Shown piece by piece: positions 43,119-52,046 of a stretch of DNA of 64,000 nucleotides. The notes beneath the pieces were generated by a model. It had not been told where the DNA came from. It did not search any database and saw only the letters and a list, made by a program, of their open reading frames with translations. Source of the stretch: BOG-908 sp965199235 (GTDB lineage: Bacteria; Pseudomonadota; Alphaproteobacteria; Acetobacterales; Acetobacteraceae); the NCBI GenBank assembly GCA_965199235.1, contig CBDAQU010000002.1, forward strand, positions 868,001 to 932,000. The letters run 5' to 3'. A program made the translations under genes and the position numbers. The number at the start of each line of letters is the position of its first letter. The first letter of the stretch is position 1.

Positions 43119-43886
43119 ATGGGGACAGCAGGTTCTGTGGCTGATAAACGGTGGCGAGCGGAGTCATTTCGGGCGAGCGTTGCAAGTGTCAGCTTCACCC
43201 CAACGCCCATTTTCAGAGACCTCGTTGGACGTCTTCCGGACGAGACGACTACACGCCCGTCACAAAATATGATGCAAGAAATAGGTTCAGTTAACGACAG
43301 TCGTTTGACGGTTGCACAAACGGCCCACCAGCTAGACATGATCATGTCAGACAAACCGGAGGCAAACCTCTCAGATCCGAACCGTCCTGACTACCGACCC
43401 TTCTTTTGGGTGGGAGACGTCAAGCCTGCGGTTCAAGAGTTCATGCAACTAATCGAGCGTCTAGTGAAGTTGAAACCGGCGACTTCTCAAGTCACTATTG
43501 CTTTTGCCGGCATAGTCGAAGCAGGGTCGGAGGCTGACGCCGTTGACGTCGTAAACTCAACGCGACCTGGCCTCGGACTTGACCCGAACGCTGACCACGA
43601 CATATCATTCCAGGTTCGTTCTGATATTCCAACGGTCTTGGACCGTGCAATGTATGTCATTCGGAAATATCAGACACTTGCGGGTTTTTCGCCTCATCAA
43701 CTCTTAGTGGTCCCGTTTGGATCGCAGATTCTTGGACAACAGCGGTATGCAGCTAGGATCGAAGTAGAAACAGCGTTTCTATCAACATCTGGGGTTGCTT
43801 TGTCAGCTGAGTCAATAACCCAATTCTTGGGGCAGATACGACCCACTATTTCATCGACTATTTTCGGGCGTGGTGATGTGTTGTGA
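43119..43886 (+). CDS. Unknown protein, first gene of low-GC cassette
   Basis: A 255-residue protein from DNA clearly poorer in GC than its surroundings. It includes SVSFTPTPIFRDLVG near the N-terminus, PFFWVGDVKPAVQEFMQLIE, ISFQVRSDIPTVLDRAMYVI and LVVPFGSQILGQQRYAAR. There are no membrane segments and no recognised motif. The ATG at 43119 has only a weak site, and 43269 is an alternative. Its stop overlaps the GTG of the next gene (GTGA), so the cassette is an operon. Confidence 0.6.
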   Translation: MGTAGSVADKRWRAESFRASVASVSFTPTPIFRDLVGRLPDETTTRPSQNMMQEIGSVNDSRLTVAQTAHQLDMIMSDKPEANLSDPNRPDYRPFFWVGDVKPAVQEFMQLIERLVKLKPATSQVTIAFAGIVEAGSEADAVDVVNSTRPGLGLDPNADHDISFQVRSDIPTVLDRAMYVIRKYQTLAGFSPHQLLVVPFGSQILGQQRYAARIEVETAFLSTSGVALSAESITQFLGQIRPTISSTIFGRGDVL

Positions 43887-44629
43887 ACATGAGGCCGTCT
43901 ACAAACAGCATGGCGCAGGATTTGCTCACCCCCAACGGTGGGATCCCGTCCAACAACCCGTCGCTAGATGATAATGATCTCCGGCCTGTCACGAATAGCA
44001 AGGTAGGTTATTGGAAACAACTTGCTTCAAGCGCGCCTGTAAACTCGGTTCTAAGACAGCGTGGCATACTAAGCTTCTGCTTCTCACACGAAAAACACCT
44101 AAGCATAAATGACAGGCTTGATTTCGGTCTAATGCAAGACGGGCATCTAGCTTCGACTCAGTCGCCAAATCATCCTTCTTGGAAGCAGGCATATCTTCGC
44201 CTTTTTGACACCTACGTTCGGCAGGCTCAAAAGGCAAGCCGTCTCATCCATGAGGTGGTGTCCGTGCGACGAGACGTTGGCGACGAAAAGTCGGTTGACG
44301 GAAGTGACCAGCTGTCGTTTGCCCTCGAGTTACTTGGGTCGCCGGGTTTGCTTTCAGCCGCTGAGTACATTGACCGTAATAGCGCCGATTTAGAAGGCAT
44401 GCAGATCGTGTCGATGTCCATAGCTCACGTCAACGATCCGGAAACTGAGAAACTGCGGGCCGAAATATTGTCAGAATGTCTCAGATCAGATTCCGCTAGG
44501 GTTCGGTTTGTTGCGGCAGAGTCGCTGGGTGAGATGGGCGGGAACACTGCACAAGCTCGTTTGTTGCGGTTGTGCGAGGAAGATTTTGATCGCGACGTTC
44601 GAAGCGTAGCAGCAGCGTATGTGAAGTAG
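43883..44629 (+). CDS. HEAT-repeat-like protein, second gene of low-GC cassette
   Basis: A 248-residue protein translated from GTG overlapping the upstream stop. The C-terminal 60 residues fit HEAT-type helical repeats (AEILSECLRSDSARVRFVAA, ESLGEMGGNTAQARLLRLCE, EDFDRDVRSVAAAYVK). The N-terminal half is unassigned. Low GC and unusual codon use point to recent transfer. HEAT proteins are common as sensors or scaffolds in defence cassettes, but that role is only a guess here. Confidence 0.6.
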   Translation: MNMRPSTNSMAQDLLTPNGGIPSNNPSLDDNDLRPVTNSKVGYWKQLASSAPVNSVLRQRGILSFCFSHEKHLSINDRLDFGLMQDGHLASTQSPNHPSWKQAYLRLFDTYVRQAQKASRLIHEVVSVRRDVGDEKSVDGSDQLSFALELLGSPGLLSAAEYIDRNSADLEGMQIVSMSIAHVNDPETEKLRAEILSECLRSDSARVRFVAAESLGEMGGNTAQARLLRLCEEDFDRDVRSVAAAYVK

Positions 44630-44638
44630 GGTTGTCTC

Positions 44639-45166
44639 GTGACGGTTCTTGCCCGCGTGATCGATGCCAAATATTGGGTCGACATTAAGCCCGATTCAGA
44701 ACCAGAAAACTTTCCGGTCTATCCTCTTCGAGATTTGACCGACATAAAAGGCGTGTCTTTTTGGGAAATCGACTCCGTTGACAGCGAAGAACTCGAACGT
44801 GTTGTAGCCGCAATTTTTGCAACCAATCCAGAAAGCAAAACGGACTTCATTAGCTATGACTTTCGCTTTGCTCGCCCGGCGGTTGTACATGATCTTGGCA
44901 TCGAGATCAAAAATACTGCCGGGAAAAGTATCGATCAGGAATTTGGGAGCCGCCATCGTGATCTTACGATTGACACTTTCGGTAAAGCGATTGGCTTAGC
45001 CCGGGAGATGCTTGTGGAAACCAACAAGAGGATACCATCGTCAGCGGTGCAAAAATGCTTTACGAAAGCTCTTCAGGCAAACTATTTTTCCCTTGATAAA
45101 TTCAACAAATTATTTCCTGCTCTTGTGAAGTACAACATCCTCTCCGTTCCTGCTGTAATCAACTAG
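44639..45166 (+). CDS. Unknown protein, third gene of low-GC cassette
   Basis: A 175-residue soluble protein (VLARVIDAKYWVDIKPDSE, FPVYPLRDLTDIKGVSFWEI, TDFISYDFRFARPAVVHDLG), beginning 9 bases after the previous gene. Its start may be GTG at 44639. No signal, membrane segment or catalytic motif is seen. Its composition matches the two genes before it, so the three form one transferred unit. Confidence 0.6.
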   Translation: MTVLARVIDAKYWVDIKPDSEPENFPVYPLRDLTDIKGVSFWEIDSVDSEELERVVAAIFATNPESKTDFISYDFRFARPAVVHDLGIEIKNTAGKSIDQEFGSRHRDLTIDTFGKAIGLAREMLVETNKRIPSSAVQKCFTKALQANYFSLDKFNKLFPALVKYNILSVPAVIN

Positions 45167-45786
45167 TGAATGTTCGCTCGCCCGCATCATCGTAGGTGGC
45201 GGCCGTCTTCGATACGCGAAAGGCGGCATTGCTTCCGCCAGCACCCGAGCAGCGCGCCACTCCCCCGGCACCGGCTTAGGTCTGGCAGCCGCAGCCTGAA
45301 CCGCCGATCCGCTCATCACGTTTGCAGGCTACGCGCAGCCGCTGGTAAACGATGGGATCGCTGGATTGATCGTTGAACCAAGTTCGGCATCCTGAGCGTG
45401 CACGCTCAATCCAACCGTCAAGAATACGGCTTCTGCAACGACGATCGCCCATGTGCGCATTACGGCCACTGATACTAACCGCAAGGATCCAGCGTCGCCA
45501 GGACAGCGGCAAAGTTCACCGCATTCCTCCGCCTCGGTCGGGGTGGCTGGCGTCGCGCCCGCCGCAGGGTCAAACTCCCGCGCCGTCAGGCCCTCAATCT
45601 CAGATCCCACCAGCTACGCGTCCACATCGGCTGCCGCCTCGGTGAGTGGAGCACCGCCAATAGCGTGGATGCCCTTGAGGCTAAGTCAGGGCTAGGACTT
45701 ACTCCCCGGCAGGTAGCGGCGGGGGGGCTGTTCAGCACCTATTTTTGCGGTAGCGTTCCGTCGAACGATCCCGGACACCAGCCCCA
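45167..45786. other. Gap with no firm gene; possible small exported peptide at 45329-45460 (minus)
   Basis: About 620 bases between the low-GC cassette and the lysozyme. On the minus strand, ATG 45460 opens a 43-residue frame with a signal peptide (TWAIVVAEAVFLTVGLSVHA) and a short tail ending PSFTSGCA. It could be a lysis-type small protein or a broken gene. Other frames here are overlapping and unconvincing. The GC content returns to the high host level. Confidence 0.35.
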
Positions 45787-46353
45787 GTGGCCCAGGCACC
45801 CCAAGCAGCGCCCGCTGCCCGACCAGCCCCCGCACCCGCGGCGCCGCAGCCCGGCGGCCAGAACGCCAATCGTACGATGAGCGCCGCAGGACAGGCCGCC
45901 CTGGCGCAGCGCGAGGGCCAGGCGCCCGGCGGGGGCTACTATAATGATAGCGGAAACAACTGCACTTACGGCACGGGCCTGCTGGCGCATCTAGGGCCGT
46001 GCACGGCCGACGAGCTACGACGCACCGTCGACGCAGACGCTGCGCAGCGCGAGTTTCAGCAACGGATGGACGAGGCCGCCCGCCGCGTCCGCGAGCAGGT
46101 GCCGGACCGGGCGCTGACCCAAAACCAGTTCGACGCCCTGGCATCGGCCACTTACAACACGCGCCGCGCGGATAACCAGGGTTTCCTGAACTCTGCAAAC
46201 CAGAATGACGACCCGGCTGTCACCCGCCAGCTTGGCGATCTGGTGAACACCCACAACCACGACGCCGCGGGCCATCCGGTGGGTCCTGCCGTCCGCAGCC
46301 AGGGCTTGGTAAACCGACGCAACAGCGAAATTGGGCAGTATAATACGCCATGA
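45787..46353 (+). CDS. Phage-type lysozyme (GH24)
   Basis: A 188-residue endolysin-like protein. A Pro/Ala-rich lead of about 30 residues precedes the GH24 domain, which has SAAGQAALAQREGQAP (catalytic Glu), YYNDSGNNCTYGTGLLAHLG (Asp and Thr at the expected spacing) and LTQNQFDALASATYN. It cleaves peptidoglycan for host lysis. The start is GTG without a clear ribosome site. The following gene overlaps its stop (ATGA). Confidence 0.85.
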   Translation: MAQAPQAAPAARPAPAPAAPQPGGQNANRTMSAAGQAALAQREGQAPGGGYYNDSGNNCTYGTGLLAHLGPCTADELRRTVDADAAQREFQQRMDEAARRVREQVPDRALTQNQFDALASATYNTRRADNQGFLNSANQNDDPAVTRQLGDLVNTHNHDAAGHPVGPAVRSQGLVNRRNSEIGQYNTP

Positions 46354-46799
46354 CCCGGATGTTCGTCCTGGCCGTCTTCGCCGCCGTCTTGGGACAGCCT
46401 TGCTTGGCCGCCGACGCGCCGCCCGACTTCGCATCACTTTTCGGCGCCTGGAAGGTCGATCGCATGGTAGGCGCTGCGCCTGTCACCGCGGACTGGCGGG
46501 CGGCCGCTGCCGCGCTGGGGACGACGGTCACCCTTTCGGCTGGCCAAATTTCGACGTACCAGAAATCGGGCATGTGCAAGCCGCGCGATCCAAAGGTCGT
46601 CGAGGCCGACACGGAGGCCAGGCTTGAAGCCGATTTCGGCACCAAAGGAACCGGGCTCTATCTCCCGGCAGGATCTCTGAAACCGCGCATGCCGTTTCTC
46701 GACGCTGGCTGCGCCTTCGCCCTGGTCCTCAACGCCAACACGCTGCTCTGGCCTATGAGCACCGGCTATCTCTACACGGTGCGGCGTCAGCACCCCTAG
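46350..46799 (+). CDS. Exported protein of unknown function, coupled to the lysozyme
   Basis: A 149-residue protein with a signal peptide (MTRMFVLAVFAAVLGQPCLA) and a mature part with FASLFGAWKVDRMVGAAP and RMPFLDAGCAFALVLNANTL. The pattern GAWKV..., with several Cys, resembles small periplasmic lipocalin-like or DUF proteins. The start overlaps the lysozyme stop, so it may serve lysis or be a carried envelope gene. Confidence 0.6.
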   Translation: MTRMFVLAVFAAVLGQPCLAADAPPDFASLFGAWKVDRMVGAAPVTADWRAAAAALGTTVTLSAGQISTYQKSGMCKPRDPKVVEADTEARLEADFGTKGTGLYLPAGSLKPRMPFLDAGCAFALVLNANTLLWPMSTGYLYTVRRQHP

Positions 46800-46918
46800 C
46801 CTCAAGTGGCACGAAGCCGCGTGAGCAGTCTCCGCCCTGACCGTTCCGCACCAAGCGGAGTCCTGTGTGGACGGCGGTCGGGCGGGATGTTTTAAGGTTC
46901 GCCCAAGGCCAAGCTTGC

Positions 46919-47119
46919 CTATCGGACCTCATCCGCGACGATCGGGATTACCGGTTCGGCTGGTCTCCGCGCTGCCTGCAAACCCAGGTCGATCAAGCGG
47001 CGAATTGCTTCCGACTCCGTCCCAATCCGCTCTTGAAAGCGGAAATCCTGAACGGATTGGAGTTGAGACCGAGAGAGCGACACCAGCTTCCGGATGGTAG
47101 TTTCACTGTTGACAGCCAT
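46919..47119 (-). CDS. Ribbon-helix-helix (CopG/Arc-like) small protein
   Basis: A 66-residue protein starting at ATG 47119. The central LSRSQLQSVQDFRFQERIGT then ESEAIRRLIDLGLQAARR fits the RHH DNA-binding fold (strand, helix, turn, helix). It is likely a small regulator or an antitoxin-like protein; no toxin gene is beside it. It is divergent from the gene at 47247. Confidence 0.6.
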   Translation of the reverse strand: MAVNSETTIRKLVSLSRSQLQSVQDFRFQERIGTESEAIRRLIDLGLQAARRPAEPVIPIVADEVR

Positions 47120-47246
47120 GACGATGATATACGCGACAACGGTGTTGACCCGCAACACGTTACGGTTGTATCACCCGCAACGACCGGACAGGATGTTTGC
47201 GCATCCTGTCCGGTCTACCGCAACCCGCTTAGGGAGTAAGCAGGCC

Positions 47247-47726
47247 ATGGCTGAACACGTTCATAACACACCCACGCCCGTGTCGGCATCTTCTATCGCC
47301 GGCCGTCGCCGCCTTCTGTCCGGTCTGGCCGGCTTCGGCTTTGCTGGAGCCGCTGAGGCGATCGCAGCGCCCGTCGATGCACCGGCCTCCGAGCACCCCG
47401 ATGCGTACCTGCTGAGCTTGCTGGCGGAGTACACTGCGCTCGAGCTGGAGATCTACCCGCCAAAGCAGAGTCCGATGAACGACCAGGACGCGCGGGACAG
47501 GGCAGCCAAGCTTCTCCGCGCTCGACAGAAGGCCCTGATTGGCCCGCTCTGCGCTATACGCGCTCACACCTTGGACGGCATGCGCGCGCGCATCCGGGCC
47601 ATCATGTGCCTTGGAAACGACCTAACGGACGAGATAGACAAGGAGGACGACACGCACTCCTCGTTCCATGACGAGAGGCTGATGCTTGCCCTCCTGCGCG
47701 ACTTGGCTGCGGAGGATGCAGCGTAA
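47247..47726 (+). CDS. Hypothetical protein with possible Tat-type N-terminus
   Basis: A 159-residue protein, starting at ATG 47247 with AGGGAG upstream. It opens with SIAGRRRLLSGLAGFGFAGA, a twin-arginine-like signal pattern, then a helical region (YLLSLLAEYTALELEIYPP, ARDRAAKLLRARQKALIGPL) and an acidic end. Proteins of this size and start are frequent in Acetobacteraceae prophages, from memory. Function unknown. Confidence 0.55.
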   Translation: MAEHVHNTPTPVSASSIAGRRRLLSGLAGFGFAGAAEAIAAPVDAPASEHPDAYLLSLLAEYTALELEIYPPKQSPMNDQDARDRAAKLLRARQKALIGPLCAIRAHTLDGMRARIRAIMCLGNDLTDEIDKEDDTHSSFHDERLMLALLRDLAAEDAA

Positions 47727-47755
47727 ACGCCGCGCCGGAGACATCCTGGGCAGCC

Positions 47756-48043
47756 TTGGTCTGCGGGGGCGACGGCATACCGGCCGACTACTCCGATGCG
47801 GACTTGCTGCGCGCAATCCGCATGGCGACCGAGATGGATTGCGAGCGCGAGGACGCCTTCACCAACTGGAGCGCGCGGCCGTCACGTCGGCGCGGCACGA
47901 AGAAGGAGGCCGGTGCGGTCGCTATGGCGATTGCCGAAAGGTGCCGGGCCGCGCCCGAAGCGTTGGGCGGCCCTGGAGGCGGTGAGGTGGCCGTAGCAGT
48001 TGCAACGGGGACGGCGGTCCGAATGCCGCCGCCCAACCGCTAG
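47756..48043 (+). CDS. Possible small protein of the element
   Basis: A frame with protein-like content (IPADYSDADLLRAIRMATEM, then DCEREDAFTNWSARPS). The start is doubtful: TTG at 47756 is the only candidate and there is no clear ribosome site. The upstream frame stays open into the end of the previous gene. It may be a fragment. Confidence 0.35.
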   Translation: MVCGGDGIPADYSDADLLRAIRMATEMDCEREDAFTNWSARPSRRRGTKKEAGAVAMAIAERCRAAPEALGGPGGGEVAVAVATGTAVRMPPPNR

Positions 48044-48045
48044 GT

Positions 48046-48216
48046 CTACGTGATCGGCCCTGCGGTGGGACTGCCGTTCGTTCCACCAATCGCCGGCACC
48101 GACGACAACAGCGCCGGCACGTCATCGGCCGCGCCGAGCAGCTGCACCGCGACGCGCCCGCTAAGCAGCTCATCTAGGCTCAGGCGAGCAGGGCGCACAT
48201 TGTCGAATATCAGCAT
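48046..48216 (-). CDS. Small protein of the element
   Basis: A 56-residue frame from ATG 48216, with GAGGTGAAC just before it. It reads MLIFDNVRPARLSLDELLSG then RVAVQLLGAADDVPALLSS. No known motif. It is kept because of the ribosome site; it is the last gene of the leftward phage block. Confidence 0.4.
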   Translation of the reverse strand: MLIFDNVRPARLSLDELLSGRVAVQLLGAADDVPALLSSVPAIGGTNGSPTAGPIT

Positions 48217-48369
48217 GTTCACCTCGTTACCCATTAACTGCTGCCTTGGAGGGTTGCCGGCCACGTCGGGGGAGTTCTGTCCGGCCGCCGGCTCTCGGTG
48301 TTGTTACGGTCACTTGCCGAGTTGACCGACGCGGTTGCCGTACCCAAGCCCGCCGCGCGCGGATCGCGT

Positions 48370-48573
48370 TCAGTGCGTAGCGCCCGCGACGACGGAGTGC
48401 GCTTTGCGCGCGGTGACCGCCTCGGCCCGCGCACGGCCGGTTTGCCATCCGACAGACCACACCTCAAAGCCATAGCTATCGCTCGCATGGGGGTTGGCCT
48501 GAAGCGCAACACCATTGGCGTGTGCTGTCAGACCGCGGCGAAACTCGGGATCGTTGTCGGCGTCGCGCAGCAT
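48370..48573 (-). CDS. RMF/CrpP-like small protein
   Basis: A 67-residue protein from ATG 48573, preceded by GGGAGAAGGG. The core FRRGLTAHANGVALQANPH and SYGFEVWSVGWQTGRARAEA follows the pattern G..A...G...NP...W..GW..G of ribosome modulation factor-like and CrpP-like phage proteins. These act on ribosomes or, in CrpP's case, have been linked to ciprofloxacin response. The specific role here is unknown. Confidence 0.55.
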   Translation of the reverse strand: MLRDADNDPEFRRGLTAHANGVALQANPHASDSYGFEVWSVGWQTGRARAEAVTARKAHSVVAGATH

Positions 48574-48638
48574 GCGCCCTTCTCCCCTGCAACAGGTAGC
48601 GTGCGGGGGATTGGTCGGCACCCGCACGCGGATGGATG

Positions 48639-49457
48639 CTATCGCTGGTCCGCAGCCCAGCCGGCAATTGTCGTCGGCCAGATCGGCACGTCCTGCCGCG
48701 CCGGCCGGAAACGCCTTTCCCGGCGCGTCGTCTCGATCCGCTTCGTCCGGTAGGACACGCCCAACATCGGGGCGCCGCCGTGAAGGCTATAGAGTTTCGG
48801 GTCAGGCGGTAGGATCGGATTGTCGTAGTCAACAACCTCCCTGACCTCCGGCACATTTTCGTAGTAGTACTCCGCGCCTACGAAAGGTGCGCCGCCGACA
48901 CCGGGCAGTCGCACAAGGTCAGACAACATCCGGTTTTCGCTCATCGCGCCCACGGCCGCGTAGGTTGGTCCCGGAATGTTAAGGCCCGGCTCGCCGAGCT
49001 CCTCCAACCGCGCCGATATCCGCCATGCTCTATCCATTGATGCCGCGGCCTTCGCCTCCAACTCCAACCCGGCCGCCATCTTGCGCGCCAGTCCAGGATA
49101 CGTCTCGTGCCAGAACTTCACGAAGGCCGCTGCATTTTCCTCGATGTTCAACGCGGCATACTCCTCACGGTATGCCGCAATCTTTTCCCTGCGCGTCGCG
49201 TCGACAAACATCGTTTGCATCGCGGTCACCATGCCCTCGACTTGCTCGAGCGACTCTCGCGCCTGCCTAACCGCTCGATCCTGGTCGGCCATTTCCTTCG
49301 CGCTGCCGGCCAGCAGTATGCCGGCGCCTTGCGCAACAAGTGCGGCCAGGTTGGCCGATACGTTGTCGCGCATCGCCTCTGCGCGGTTCAGCGCGGCTTT
49401 TATCTCGGTGCTGGAGCCGTCGCACGGACGTAGCGCAACGATGTCTTCGGTTTTCAT
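48639..49457 (-). CDS. Hypothetical phage protein
   Basis: A 272-residue protein. The start ATG 49457 is preferred over 49475 because AAGGAAAAG lies before it. The N-terminal 150 residues are helical and charged (AALNRAEAMRDNVSANLAAL, AVRQARESLEQVEGMVTAMQ). The rest is rich in Pro, Tyr and Gly (PFVGAEYYYENVPEV). It sits after a decoration-like gene at the left end of the leftward morphogenesis block. Function unknown. Confidence 0.55.
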   Translation of the reverse strand: MKTEDIVALRPCDGSSTEIKAALNRAEAMRDNVSANLAALVAQGAGILLAGSAKEMADQDRAVRQARESLEQVEGMVTAMQTMFVDATRREKIAAYREEYAALNIEENAAAFVKFWHETYPGLARKMAAGLELEAKAAASMDRAWRISARLEELGEPGLNIPGPTYAAVGAMSENRMLSDLVRLPGVGGAPFVGAEYYYENVPEVREVVDYDNPILPPDPKLYSLHGGAPMLGVSYRTKRIETTRRERRFRPARQDVPIWPTTIAGWAADQR

Positions 49458-49500
49458 TTTCGACTTTTCCTTCATGCTGGAGTGAGGATTTATGGGGCGG

Positions 49501-50436
49501 TCAAACGCCCGCTCTGGCGATGATCCCGAGAGTTTGGAGCTGCGCGATGGCGGTCTGTTGCGCCGCCGGGTATGGCGCGCGGGGGAAGCGCAACCCGGTC
49601 ACCGCGACTTCGGCTTTTCGCGTGATGGTGGCGATCGCCAGCGTCTGTCCGGCGGGGACGGTGCGGGTGGAGAAGATTACCCCGAGTGCCGGGGCCGACC
49701 CGTCCCAAGCAGTCACGCGGCCGGCTGTCGCAGGCGCTACGCTCAGCCCGAACGTGTCGCCGATTGCGAAGGGCGTGCCGCCGGCGGTGATAGTGAAAGC
49801 GATGCCGTCGGCGTAGGGCGTGCCGACGACACCAGGGGCGAGCTGGCGGCCGTCCGGCGCGGTCACGCTAAACGTGGTCGGGTTCAGCGGGTCGGCAAAA
49901 GCTATGCTGTAAATGCCGATCATGCCCGCAGCGGACAGGTAAGCCGACAAGTTCGTCATGATGCCGTTGCCGGTGTTGCCCGCGGCCGGCACGTCCATGG
50001 GCGGCAAGCCGGTGATCGTCATGATGTTGAAGCCATCGCCGGCCACGAACTGGATAGAGCCGGCCGATAGGGTGAAGCCGATACCATGCCCATAGGGCGT
50101 GCCGACCGCGCCAGGCGGCAGCGCGGTGCCATCGGGCCCCGTGACAGTGAACGCGCCGGGGCTGGTTAGGGTCAGCTTGTACGTGCCGCCCTGGCCCGGC
50201 ACCATGCTGACGCCCAGGCCGCCAATCGTGCCGTTGCCGGTGTTCGACCCGGGGAAGGCGGATACGGTTGGCGGCAAGGCGGCAAAAACTGTGCCTGCCT
50301 CGACCACCAGGTCGGCGGTGCCGGCGGTGTTGTCGAATAGCACCGTGTCCCGGCTCGTATCGCCCGGGGCCTCGGCTATCAGGAAGCCGCCTGTGGCGAA
50401 CGGCTCCTGGATCAATGGCGCGGTTGCGTTGCTCAT
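49501..50436 (-). CDS. Phage surface/decoration-like protein with two internal repeats
   Basis: A 311-residue protein. The start PLIQEPFATGGFLIAEAPGD then TSRDTVLFDNTAGTADLVV is the gpD-like head-decoration pattern. After about residue 64 come two copies of a 90-residue unit, each opening NTGNG and containing VGTPY.(H/D)GI.FT (around 111-122 and 200-213). Repeats of this sort are found in Ig-like phage surface domains. Decoration or tail-tip placement cannot be decided. The start overlaps the gene at 50433. Confidence 0.55.
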   Translation of the reverse strand: MSNATAPLIQEPFATGGFLIAEAPGDTSRDTVLFDNTAGTADLVVEAGTVFAALPPTVSAFPGSNTGNGTIGGLGVSMVPGQGGTYKLTLTSPGAFTVTGPDGTALPPGAVGTPYGHGIGFTLSAGSIQFVAGDGFNIMTITGLPPMDVPAAGNTGNGIMTNLSAYLSAAGMIGIYSIAFADPLNPTTFSVTAPDGRQLAPGVVGTPYADGIAFTITAGGTPFAIGDTFGLSVAPATAGRVTAWDGSAPALGVIFSTRTVPAGQTLAIATITRKAEVAVTGLRFPRAPYPAAQQTAIAQLQTLGIIARAGV

Positions 50437-50843
50437 CGCGGAGTCCCGCGCGGAGTGAACAAAGGCTTGCGTGGCAGGTTGTTTTTCGCGTGCGCCGCAT
50501 CCCAACGTGCATCAATAAGTGCACGTTCTGCGGCCTTAGCTGCACGCCGTTCCTCGGCTGTTGGCTGCTTCGCGACTTGAACGCAGCTTGCTTGCGGCGG
50601 CTTGCATGCCTTTCGCGCAGCGGCTTGCACCGGACGTGCTGGGGGTGCTGCGCTCACCGGTCCCACCTTGCACGCTGTTGCCCCTACCCGCCCGGGGTTA
50701 GGTTTTGCGATCCACGTTGCACCCGGAGGCAGGAAGAGATTATCGCTGCGCGTTGTCATCTCTCCAAGCAGTTCGCCAGAACGAAGCTTGATGTTTCCGG
50801 TAATGATAGTCGGCGGCTTAGATGCGGGATGTGCACTCGCCAT
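50433..50843 (-). CDS. Hypothetical phage protein
   Basis: A 136-residue protein with a hydrophobic-to-polar N-terminus (PPTIITGNIKLRSGELLGEM), a Pro/Ala/Lys-rich centre and a basic C-terminus (AEERRAAKAAERALIDARWD). The stop overlaps the start of the decoration-like gene (ATGA), so it is part of the same transcript. It may be a scaffolding or fibre-related protein; nothing is recognised firmly. Confidence 0.5.
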   Translation of the reverse strand: MASAHPASKPPTIITGNIKLRSGELLGEMTTRSDNLFLPPGATWIAKPNPGRVGATACKVGPVSAAPPARPVQAAARKACKPPQASCVQVAKQPTAEERRAAKAAERALIDARWDAAHAKNNLPRKPLFTPRGTPR

Positions 50844-50858
50844 GAAAAATGCTCCTTT

Positions 50859-52034
50859 TCAGCTGTTGGGGACGCCAAAGCCATCCATTGCAGGTGCCGT
50901 TTTGCCTTTCTTCCCGCGCCTGCAATGGAGTTTCACTTGGCCAGGGTCCGGCGTGTAACCTTCGACCGGCCCGACCCGGAGCACGGTGATGCGGCCGCCT
51001 TCGTTCAGGTGAAAGGCGACGCCGGCGATGAGCAGATCCTGGTCGATCGCAAGCCAGGGGCAGGTCACGGACACGAGCTGATTGATTCGCCACAACGCTC
51101 CGTCATCCTGCCGCCATCCCACCACAGTGATTTCAGCCTCCGTCGCGCGCCCGAACACATAATTGCGCTCCCAGTTGGCGCGCGCCTGCATGCCTGCCTA
51201 GTCGAGCTGCGCCTCGGCCATCAGCACCATCGGCCGATAACGCGGCACGCCGGTGTCGTTGGCCACGGCCCGCATGTTGGTGACGACGGGCGCAATGATC
51301 GGAGCGGCGGCCGGTGCCCCGGGCCCAAAACCCGGGATGCCGCCGTTGTTCGCTGCGGCGCTGCCGATCGCGTGCTGGCCTTTGACGATGTACTGCGAGT
51401 GCCGGTTTTTCACATCGAGCGCGCAGGTCGCGCGCAGCACGTTCACGCCCTGCACAAGGCGCGTCGTGGCGCGGGTCGAGCCAGCGGTCGTCAGCACGAG
51501 GCTGCCCTGTTCATCGTCGGTCAGGAGCACGCTCGAAAGTCGGGCCAAGCGCTCGAGGAAAGCGAAAGCCGTTTCGCACCGCTGCAAGGTCGCGTCGGGA
51601 AACACTTGCGTGGCCGGCGTCTGGATCACGACGTTGATGCCGTACGGCTGACACACGGCGCGGGCGATCTGCTCGAGCGTGTATCCCTTGAACTGGCCCG
51701 ATGCGATGTCCGGCGTGCAGTCGATCAGGTCGCACGTCTTGCTGCGGCCGGCGATGGTGACGTTGTGGGAGGTGCCGTCGAACTCGGCCGCGTATTCATC
51801 GACGTACCCGGTCAGGATCGTATCATTACCGGCCTTCACCACCACGGGCGAGAACGGGGTAATCTGCCACGCTTGGGCGGGCGTTTGCGACGTCCAGCGC
51901 TCGGTAACGGTGCACGCGATTCTCGTCGCCATGCGGTCGATGCGGCGCTCTAGGGTGATGCCGGTCCAGCCCGCGTAAATCATGCCGTCTATGGTGAGAG
52001 TAAGGGTGTCGGAATTGTTGGGCGCGCTGGGCAT
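50859..52034 (-). pseudogene. Mu gpP-like baseplate protein interrupted by an amber codon
   Basis: Reads in one frame from ATG 52034 to 50859 apart from one TAG at 51198-51200. The N-terminal part (278 residues) has LTLTIDGMIYAGWTGITLER, ILTGYVDEYAAEFDGTSHNV and RARY-like strands of the gpP/gp44 hub. The part after the stop (ATG 51191) holds ANWERNYVFGRATEAEITVV, GWRQDDGALWRINQLV and LLIAGVAFHL, which normally follow in a protein of about 390 residues. The stop most likely removes function; amber suppression cannot be excluded. Confidence 0.75.
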
Positions 52035-52046
52035 CGCTGCTACTCC

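Noticed and set aside
46865..47239. Plus-strand open frame 46865-47239
   Set aside because: It overlaps the ribbon-helix-helix gene on the minus strand, which has clear domain content; the plus frame has none.
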